From assembly GCA_025765615.1 (NCBI GenBank), contig JAIVFJ010000146.1:103114-167113 (forward strand): DNA of 64,000 nucleotides, given 5' to 3'. The position numbers and the translations under genes are program-made. The DNA is from Zopfochytrium polystomum. Its lineage: Eukaryota; Chytridiomycota; Chytridiomycetes; Chytridiales; Chytridiaceae. Under the pieces are notes generated by a model. It searched no databases and was not told where the DNA came from. It saw nothing but the letters and a program-made list of their open reading frames with translations. Below, one piece after another: positions 56,957 to 64,000 of the stretch (positions are counted from its first letter, which is position 1; each line of letters starts with the position of its first letter).

Positions 56957-58597
56957 ATGAAGTTCAGCCAGCAGGCCGTTTCCGCTGGGATTGCGGCGGC
57001 TGCCGCCTTGGCACACTCCGTCAGCTCGCTACCGTGGGCGCAAGCGGCGCCCCTCACGCCAGACGGTCAATCACCTTCGTCTCCGCTGATCGCCTCCTCC
57101 TTGTCCGTCGCAACGTCAGACTCCTCTGCGCACGGCCTGGTCTCGGGTCTCTACCGTCGCGTCCTCGAACCCGTCAGCGCGACCATCAGCGCCGTGGGCT
57201 TGGGTGTTGCCGGCGCGATGGGTGTCAAGAACTTGGCTGAGGTAAATCCAGGTTCTCTCTCATGCTTTGCTGGGAGTGTTATTCGCGCGCCGCTGACAGG
57301 ATGTCGGGGGTGTCCCAAAGGCCCACCACCGAAACAGAAAGGCGGCTCAAAAGTTTGTGGAGGACGGGTACAAGGATGAGTACGCCCGAGACAAGGACAA
57401 GGATACCAAGCGCATCAACCACTACGAGGCGCACCCGTCCAAAAAGTAAGTACTGTGTGCGGTGGTCAGAAGACACACAGCCCGGTGAGTGCTGCGTTTC
57501 GATGAGTCGTCGCAAGGTCGTGCATCCAACCGAGATCTAGTCTGATCCAAACCTCCTCTCTTTTCGACCCCACCCCATCGTTTTCTCTGCCCAGGCCGAC
57601 TGCAGCAAGAAAAAGTTCCGATCCGAGCTCTCGCTTTACCGCCGCGCTATCGAGTACCTGTTCGAGGACGACGACGCCTGGGACGAGAGCGACCTCGACG
57701 AGGACGAGGCCGTCATGGACGTCGACTACGCCGTCGAGGACGCGCTGAAAAAGAGCCCCCTCTCATCGCAGAACCCGCGCGTTGTGGAAGCCTGGTGCGT
57801 AGCTCCCTAACCCCTGGCGGAAGATGGGCGTGCGATCCCCAGGGCAAAAGTAGCACCTCACGAGGATGGGATGGAATGGGATGGGACAGCGTGGGGTGTA
57901 GGGCTAGGTGCGCGGGACGGCTGGATGGCAGGAAGTCAGGTGACAAGAGTGTGTATTGCCTTCCCCCCCCGGAGAAAATCAACCAACAAACGACGAAAAA
58001 GGCAACGAACCCAAAAAAAAGAGAGAAGAAAAAAGAGCGGCCATGTGGAGGCAGAGAAAAGTGTTGCGTGGGAGTGGACACAAGGCACAGCAGGTAAAAG
58101 ACACAAACTGACAGGTGGGGCCTCCCAAAACAGGAAGCCGCCAGAAAACCCAGACAGAAAGCCCCCAGAAACCAAGGAAGCGACCCACGCTTCCACAGCG
58201 TCCGTATCAGAAGAAGACTCTTGAACGCACCAGCACGACCCCCAAGCCGTACAAGGGGGCGCCGGCAAAGGCAGCCGGTGCATCGACGACGCCAGCCAAG
58301 GCTGCAGCGACGTCGGAAAAGGCGGCGTCCGCTCCCGCGAAAAAGTCGTGGAACCCGTTCAATAAGAAGACCGCCGCCGCCGCCGCAACGGACGCCTCGG
58401 GCGCGTCGGCGAAGAAATCGTCGTCGTGGAATCCGTTCGGGAAGAAGGAACCGAACCCAGACGAGATCAAGCACGTCAAGGTCGGCGGCGGGCTCATCAA
58501 CAAGTTCCGGACGGCGGAGAAGATGCGCACGAGCGCAGAGAAGAAGATTGACGCACAGGTCAAAGCGGGCGGGTGCGCTGTCGTGCACAACAATTAA
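56957..58597 (+). pseudogene. WNPF-family copy C, interrupted by a TIR insertion
   Basis: Exon 1 is 56957-57241 (95 codons; MKFSQQAVSAGIAAAAALAH signal; ends VKNLAE). Exon 2 is 57321-57484, 164 nt instead of 165. The expected CYAVCGG is damaged and a TAA appears after HPSKK. Exon 3 starts at 57595 with ADCSKKKFRSELSLYRRAIE and is split at 57780/58199 by a 418-bp insertion (separate entry). It resumes with RPYQKKTLERTSTTPKPYKG and two SWNPF motifs (SWNPFNKK, SWNPFGKK). The end has lost two bases, so it stops after GGCAVVHNN and lacks the last eight or so residues. Damage in exon 2 makes a full-length product unlikely unless the sequence is wrong there. Confidence 0.8.
57781..58198 (+). mobile_element. 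418-bp introner-like insertion with terminal inverted repeats
   Basis: Absent from the same place in copies A, B, D and E, where the coding sequence runs straight through. The left end GTTGTGGAAGCCTGG and right end CCCACGCTTCCACAG are inverted repeats (TGTGGAAGC core, 9 of 9). The first two bases are GT and the last two are AG, so exact splicing would rejoin the frame as CCG-CGC / CGT-CCG-TAT (paralogue D: CCG-TTG-CGT-CCG-TAT). The inside is non-coding, with short G- and A-rich runs. No second copy was seen in the window. Confidence 0.75.
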
Positions 58598-59007
58598 CGG
58601 TCAGCACGGTCTGTGAGAATGGTGGTTGCTGCGCCCAAGTTTTCGGTGGGGAGGCTAGTGGTTAAGGTCCCCTACTTTTTTGGGATGTGGCGTTACGCTT
58701 TTGTTAAGCTTGTTTATGAAGAGATAATACCTGTAACGACTTTGACGCCAGTCCAAACCGCTGTTTGTTTGAACAAACGGGGGTATTGCCGTCGAGCGCC
58801 TGTTTGACGACGGTGAAGCCAGACACAAAAGTGAACTTGTAGACAGCAAACCCGTCGACGACTCCGCCATGGATAGTTCGAACGACCCCGCCCACGCTGA
58901 CCGACACCCTAACATAAGAGATTCGCGGGGTAGCCAGCAAAGCCAGCCGACTCCTCCAAGACCACGCTGCGAGGATGAGGACAGAGGTGGGTAACAGGCA
59001 GGCATCC
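58598..59007. other. spacer of the duplicated unit (first copy)
   Basis: Homologous to 60954-61367: GTTAAGCT.GTTTATGAAG and ATACCTGTAAC occur at 58703-58754 and 61043-61094, and CCAGCAAAGC.AGCCG near the far end of both. No gene. Confidence 0.6.
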
Positions 59008-59293
59008 TCACACAGACCCCTGCTGCTCGTTCAGTGTGTTGTGCACAACGTCGCAGTCACTTGATTCGTATCCATCGTCCTCTCCGCTCTCTCGCACATC
59101 GTCTGCGCCCACAGGAGCTTGCTGATGAGCCTGCCGCCGACGGTGATTCGCTTGAATTCCACCGAGTTGGGAGGCGTCGCTTTTTTTTTTTGGAGAGCGA
59201 GGCGGGTTGGTTTCTCTTCTTCGCGAGAAACTCGGGCCACGGGCGGCTGCGGCTGAGCATCGGTCGCGGTCTCCGTCAGTTCCGTTTGTCACC
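59008..59293 (-). pseudogene. antisense C-terminal relic of the WNPF family (relic F)
   Basis: The last exon of a minus-strand gene or relic has a 3' splice site AAAG before 59293 and a stop at 59008-59010. It contains FKRITVGGRLISKLLWAQTM and, in a second frame, CDVVHNTLNEQQGS, corresponding to IKHVKVGGGLINKF...CAVVHNKINGQHGL of the full-length copies. Signal peptide, exon 2 and WNPF motifs are absent. Frame breaks separate the two matching parts. Confidence 0.6.
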
Positions 59294-59321
59294 TTTGAGA
59301 GAAAAGTCAGTACGGATGAAA

Positions 59322-59382
59322 TGCAATCAAACTTAGACACTGGGCTGATTGTGTGCGGCTGAGGACGCGGCGCGCGTGATCA
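59322..59382. promoter_or_regulatory. conserved intergenic block (copy 1)
   Basis: ATGCAATCAAACTTAGACAC, then GGGCTGATTGTGTGCGGCTG, then ACGCGGCGCGCGTGATCAC. It is nearly identical to the block at 61700-61763 and lies between an antisense relic and the start of the following sense copy, the expected place of a shared divergent promoter. It contains the palindromes GCGCGC and TGATCA. Confidence 0.5.
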
Positions 59383-59674
59383 CTGTGCTGCGTTCTCAGT
59401 TTCTTTCTGGCTTTTGTCGTTTGAGAAGGGCAAGCGCGATGGCTCCCGAGCACTCCTGTCTGCCGGTCTGCTTCGGAATTCATTGGTGAAATCCGGGTGT
59501 TTGGGCTGGGCGCAGCGCACTAACCTAGCAGCGAGAGAGAGAGAGACAATGTAAGTGTCACGGACATGGCGAACGAAAGAAAGAAGAGGGACATCGCCAA
59601 ACTCGGAAGAGAGGGTTAACTCTTCCCTGCTATCCGACTCTTTTTCGGTGACAAGCGGTATCAACAGCAGCAGC

Positions 59675-60953
59675 ATGAAGTTCAACCAGCAGGCAGTTTC
59701 CGTGGCGCTGGCAGCCGTTGCAGCGTTGGCAACTCCATCAGCTCGCTACCATGGGTACAAGCGGCACCCCTCGCGTCAGACGGTCAATCCCCTGCGCTCC
59801 GCTGCTCGCGTCCTCCTTGTCCGTATCACACCGTCTGACCCCTCTGCCCACGGCGGCCTGGTCTCTGGTCTTTACCGTCGCGTGATCGAACCCGTCAGCG
59901 CGACCATCGGCGCTGTGGGCATGGCCGTTGGCGGCGTGATGGGTGTCAAGAACTTGGCAGAGGTAAAACCTCGTTTCGGATTTTTGCTGGTGTGTGCTAT
60001 TCGGGGCGCTGACTGGATGCCGGGCTGTCCAAAGGCCCACCACCGAAACCGAAAGGCGGCGCAGAACTTCGTGGAGCAAGGGTACAGGGACGAGTACGAG
60101 CGAGACAAGGACAAAGACACCAAGCGCATCAACCACTACGAGGCGCACCCGTCAAAGGGCTGCTACGCTGTTTGCGGCGGTCAAAAGACCCACAGCCCGG
60201 TGAGTGCTTATGCGATTCGATGGGTCATCGAGGGTCGTGCATCCAACGGGATCAGCGGCTGATCCAAACCTCAACCGGCCCATCATTTTCTTTCCCCAGG
60301 CCGACTGCAGCAAGAAAAAGTTCCGATCCGAGCTCTCGCTTTACCGCCGCGCCATCGAGTACCTGTTCGAGGACGACGACGCCTGGGACGAGAGCGACCT
60401 CAACGAGGACGGGGCTGTCATGGACGTCGACTACGCCGTCGAGGACGCGCTGAAAAAGAGCCCGCTCTCATCGCAGAACCCGTTGCGTCCGTATCAGAAG
60501 AAGACTCTTGAACGCACCAATACGACCCCCAAGCCGTACAAGGGGGCACCGGCAAAGGCGGCCGGTGCATCGACGACGCCAGTTAAGGCCGCAACACCCG
60601 CCAAGGCCGCAGCGGCGTCGGAAAAGGCGGGGCCAGGGGCCGCCGCCTCCGCCGCTCCGGCGAAAAAGTCGTGGAACCCGTTCAATAAGAAGACCAACGC
60701 CGCTGCTTCTACCGCCGCTACGGACGCCTCTGGTGCGGCAGCGGCCAAAAAGTCCTCGTCGTGGAATCCGTTCAAGAAGAAGGAACCGAACCCAGACGAG
60801 ATCAAGCACGTCAAGGTCGGCGGCGGGCTTATCAACAAGTTTCGCGTGGCGGAGAAGATGCGCACGAGCGCGGAGAAGAAGATTGACGCGCAGGTCAAAG
60901 CGGGCGGGTGCGCTGTCGTGCACAACAAGATTAACGGGCAGCACGGTCTGTGA
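59675..60953 (+). CDS. WNPF-family secreted protein, copy D (open throughout)
   Basis: Exons 59675-59962, 60035-60199 (165 nt) and 60300-60953, both introns GT-AG in phase 0. Predicted length is 368 residues. Signal-like start KFNQQAVSVALAAVAALATP. Then GLVSGLYRRVIEPVSATIGA and VKNLAE at the exon end. Exon 2 has AHHRNRKAAQNFVEQGYRDE and GCYAVCGGQKTHSP. Exon 3 has ADCSKKKFRSELSLYRRAIE, an acidic patch, an Ala/Pro/Thr-rich linker with SWNPFNKK and SWNPFKKK, and the conserved end INKFRVAEKMRTSAEKKIDA...GGCAVVHNKINGQHGL. Residues about 20-57 are out of register with copy C because of two single-base deletions and a two-base gain that cancel (see findings), so the mature N-terminus differs from the other copies. 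Confidence 0.85.
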
Positions 60954-61367
60954 GCGAGGGTGGACTGTTGCGGCTGGGAAGTTTTGGTGAAGGGGATTCC
61001 TGTTAAAGGGCTTCCCTATTTTTGGACGGCGTTTAGGCTTCTGTTAAGCTCGTTTATGAAGACAAAATACCTGTAACAACTTTGTTGCCAGACCAAACCG
61101 CTCTTTTCCTTTTTCTCGTGGCGATTGAAGTCGTTCTTGTTTTCTCGAGTGGCTTTACGGCTGATTCTGAGTTCGGGGGGTCGTGTTTGAAAATGGAACG
61201 AACGGGGTATTGCCGTCGACCGCCTGTTCGAGGATGGTGACGCCAGACAAAGGAGAACATGTCGACGGGGAACCCGTCGACGCCGACTCCGCCGAGGATA
61301 TTGAGAAAACCCGTCGAGGACGCTCCAACAAGGATCTGCCGGGTTGCCAGCAAAGCAAGCCGGCTCC
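60954..61367. other. spacer of the duplicated unit (second copy)
   Basis: Homologous to 58598-59007, with about 100 extra bases around 61105-61195. No gene. Confidence 0.6.
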
Positions 61368-61643
61368 TCACACCTCACACAGACCCTGCTGGCCTTTCAG
61401 TTTGTTGTGCACAACGGCATCCTGCTTTGACAGGACTCGGATCCGTCTCCCTCTCCGCTCGCGCATCGTCTTCGCCAGCGGGAGCATGCTGATAAGCCTG
61501 ACGCCGACCGTGATGCGCTTGACTTCCGCTGCGTTGGGAAGCTCGTTTCCGCCGCGAGGGGGGTTGTTTTTTTCTTCACGGGATACTTCGGCCACGGACC
61601 TTCCGAGGAGCATCGGCTCGGTCTCCATCAGCTCATTCGTTGT
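61368..61643 (-). pseudogene. antisense C-terminal relic of the WNPF family (relic G)
   Basis: The acceptor CTCTCAG lies before 61643 and the stop is at 61368-61370. A single open frame contains ELPNAAEVKRITVGVRLISM and QDAVVHNKLKGQQGLCEV, matching NPDEIKHVKVGGGLINKF and CAVVHNKINGQHGL of the sense copies. It is parallel to relic F (both have VSREE followed by a Pro/Lys-rich stretch), so the two arose together with the unit duplication. It could be a short expressed gene, because its frame is open. Confidence 0.6.
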
Positions 61644-61699
61644 CTGAGAGAGAATGAAGTGTTTTTTTTTGTTTGTTGGGTGGAGGAGACGCTGAATGC

Positions 61700-61763
61700 A
61701 ATGCAATCAAACTCAGACACAGGGCTGATTGTGTGCGGCTGGGTACGCGGCGCGCGTGATCAC
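61700..61763. promoter_or_regulatory. conserved intergenic block (copy 2)
   Basis: Same sequence as 59322-59382 with a few mismatches, located between relic G and copy E. Confidence 0.5.
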
Positions 61764-62197
61764 AGCTGCTGCGCCGCGCTTGTTCGTTTTGAAATGGAAG
61801 AACGGGACAGGCAGTTGTTCTCCGTGCCCAAGAAATTATTTACTTCGAGCACTGCAATGCCCAAAAGACACTGGCCGTCTGCCTCTGTCGTCCTGTGGTC
61901 GTCTGGTTGTGGGGCGCCAGGACCCGAATCTCGCCAGCGGATTTCGGGAGTGTGGGCGCAGCACCTTCCTCAAATTCACAAAACTATCTCGAGAAGGAAA
62001 GAGTATCGCAACAGAAGAAAGAGAGAGAGAGAGAGTGAGTGAGTAGAGAGTGAGAGAGAGATACGATAAGGAAGCGCAAAACATCAATACCAACACGGAA
62101 GGACATAATTAAAATCGTAGAAAGTCACCAACGCAGAAGAACATAATTAAAATCGCCGGAAAGCCAACTTGCCATCTTCCGAAGCTGAATTTGGATC
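61764..62197. other. 5' flank of copy E
   Basis: Contains a GA tract at 62018-62060, in the same relative place as GA tracts before copies C and D. No gene. Confidence 0.5.
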
Positions 62198-63426
62198 ATG
62201 AGGTTCTCGTCGAAAGCCGTCTCTGCGGCTCGCCGCTGCATTTGGCGTGGCCAAGTTCTTCGGCACGCTGCCGTGCGCCTTCGCGGCGCCCCTCGCCGCA
62301 GGCAGCCAAGCAGACGGCCAGATATCGGCATCGCCAATCTCTCCGCTGCTCGCATCAGACTTCTCTCCGTACGCCCTAGCCTCCGGTCTGTACCGTCGAG
62401 TGATAGAGCCCGTCAGCATGACGATCACCGCTACTGGCTTGGGCGTTGCTGCAACAATGGGAGTGAAGAACTTGGCAGAAGTGAGTATGTGATGCTGTGA
62501 CGAGATCGCGGGGTGTGCGTGTGGACTTCAGTTTGAACAAGACAGATAACGGGACCCGTTCCTTCCGCAGGCTCACCATCGAAACAGAAAGGCAGCGCAA
62601 AACTTTGTCGAAGATGGGTATAAGGGTGAATACGAGCGCGACAAAGACAAGGACACAAAACGTATCAACCACTATGAGGCTCATCCGTCCAAGAACTGTT
62701 ACGCTGTTTGCGGTGGTCAAAAGACGCTCAGCCCAGTGAGTGCTGTCATTTTACTACCAAATGCTTTGCCTCCAACCGCTCAAAATTTGGCTAGGCTGAC
62801 TGCAGCAAGAAAAAGTTCCGATCGGAGCTCTCACTTTACCGCCGCGCCATCGAATACCTGTTCGAGGATGACGATGCCTGGGACGAAAACGCTGTGGATG
62901 CTGACTCTGCCATCGACGTCGACTACGCCGTCGAGGATGCGCTGAAGAAGAGCCCGCTCTCTTCGGAAAGCCCACTTCGCCCGTACCAGAAAAAGGCGCT
63001 CGAACGCACCAACACGACTCCCAAAACGTACAAGGGGGCGCCGGCCAAAGCGTCCACTTCGTCGACGACGCCAGCCAAGGCCGCAACACCCGCCAAGGGC
63101 GCTGCGTCGTCAGGAAAGGAGGCGGCCGCCGCTCCAGCGAAAAAGTCTTGGAACCCCTTCTCGAATCAAGCTCGTCATCCTCGTCCGCCAAGGACGACTC
63201 TGCCGGATCGTCCAAAAAGTCGTCGGTTGTCGTCGTTAAACCGTTCAAGAGCAAGGCGCCCAACCCGGACGAAGTCAAGCACGTCAAGGTCGGCGGCGGG
63301 CTCCTCAACAAGTTTCGTCCGGCGGAGAAGATGCGCGCCAGCGCGCAGAGGAAAGTCGATGCGCAGGTCGCTGCGGGCGGATGTGCTGTTGTCCACAACA
63401 AGATTAATGGACAGCACGGTGTGTGA
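62198..63426 (+). pseudogene. WNPF-family copy E (two frame breaks)
   Basis: ATG at 62198. Exons 62198-62480, 62571-62735 (165 nt) and 62795-63426, with GT-AG borders. The start MRFSSKAVSA changes frame at about 62228 (two bases short) before LAAAFGVAKFFGTLPCAFAA. Then GLYRRVIEPVSMTITATGLG, VKNLAE, exon 2 with NCYAVCGGQKTLSP, and exon 3 with ADCSKKKFRSELSLYRRAIE. A single base is missing near 63166, after SWNPFS. Beyond it the frame reads SSSSSSSAKDDSAGSS, then KAPNPDEVKHVKVGGGLLNK and GGCAVVHNKINGQHGV. Either a recent pseudogene or an intact gene with two errors, since codon-level conservation is high on both sides of each break. Confidence 0.75.
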
Positions 63427-64000
63427 GCGAGTCATAATGGCCGTCGGTGGTCGGGATATTTTCCTGAGGATGAGGTTTTTCTTTGGATGGGCGGGTGTTC
63501 CATTTTTTCCGTATGGCCTGCTTATGCAACGATCACACCTGAACCTGTTGTTCTGCGCACTTCTTTCGGTCCGTCCGCTTTGTCATTCTTCCTCGGTGAT
63601 GGTCCCTTTTTATTCTTTGATCGATGAGCGTTTGCGACAACATCCTCCTTGTTGAACCGAAGGTGTAATTAGTTGCAAATTGATCCCTCGCTGACCTCAA
63701 GCCGTGGCCCCATTCTGCGTTTTGACTTTTTTAGTGCTTCAGTTTGCGCCGTCTGCGCAGCTCCAGTTCTGAAGGGGTTGCGACGTGCTGGCTTCGCGTT
63801 CTGCCACCACCCTGCGGCAATTGTCCCAACCTTGAGACCCTGCAGAAGGCGGACGGGGAATCGGTAAGCGTCTCCGTTAAAGGCTGCCCTTTGACTGTTT
63901 GATACCAGCGACGCCAGGCATTGAGGTATGCCAAGAAGAAATGGATTCCGGTACCTCTGCTGCCTGTCTGCGGTTATCTGAGACTGTGGAATTTCGGATT
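63427..64000. other. right end of the window, no gene recognised
   Basis: The 3' flank of copy E is not homologous to the spacers after copies C and D, and no antisense relic is found at the expected distance. The unit duplication therefore ends here or differs. Confidence 0.45.

Noticed and set aside
57713..58588. 291-codon minus-strand frame over copy C
   Set aside because: Antisense shadow of exon 3 plus the insertion. Composition and position follow the sense gene.
60468..60944. Antisense frames over copy D
   Set aside because: Shadows of the Ala/Lys-rich sense frame.

Overview
The window is nuclear DNA of a eukaryote, most likely an early-diverging (chytrid-type) fungus. The evidence is short GT-AG introns of about 60-150 bp in nearly every gene, TATA boxes close to start codons, a nuclear tRNA-Ile(AAT) gene, a Ty1/Copia retrotransposon, and genes typical of fungi: a GT71 mannosyltransferase, an Mdm1-type sorting nexin and a Ran1/Ksp1-like kinase. 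GC-rich coding blocks alternate with spacers full of homopolymers and microsatellites. The chytrid assignment is an inference from gene style, not a database result.

Layout. 0-0.5 kb: right end of a zinc-knuckle protein gene (+). 1.6-4.7 kb: Kelch/transmembrane/SH3 receptor-like protein (-). 6.3-6.7 kb: unrecognised coding fragment (-). 8.2-9.7 kb: GT71 mannosyltransferase (-). 9.97 kb: tRNA-Ile. 10.2-15.8 kb: Mdm1/SNX13-type sorting nexin (-). 16.6-17.9 kb: Nas6/gankyrin (-), solved exon by exon. 19.1-21.6 kb: Ser/Thr kinase (-). 24.9-27.5 kb: leucine-rich-repeat protein (-). 28.2-33.7 kb: Copia element with two nearly identical 249-bp LTRs, abutting a 5'-truncated, frameshifted ABCB transporter (33.7-37.1 kb, +). 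38.0-39.0 kb: six degenerate copies of an unexplained motif. 39.3-42.1 kb: mitochondrial-type ADCK1/Mcp2 atypical kinase (-).

43.5-63.4 kb is the accessory part and the most interesting region. It is an island of predicted secreted or surface proteins: a Pro/Val-rich secreted protein, a membrane-embedded GH5-like glycosidase and a secreted protein with an ADP-ribosyltransferase-like pattern. Around them sit five copies of a gene family I cannot assign to anything known, called here the WNPF family. All five share a three-exon plan with a middle exon of 165 nt (164 nt in one damaged copy), a signal peptide, a glycine-rich hydrophobic segment, a charged Cys-containing middle, and a Lys/Ala-rich tail with WNPF motifs and a conserved end. 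Four copies lie together at 54.8-63.4 kb, accompanied by two antisense fragments that carry only the family's C-terminal domain. One copy is interrupted by a 418-bp insertion with terminal inverted repeats and perfectly placed splice sites (an introner-like element).

Many genes carry single-nucleotide frame breaks, several in homopolymers. Some may be assembly errors, so pseudogene calls are made cautiously. Start codons and exon borders are stated only where the splice sites and the reading frame agree.
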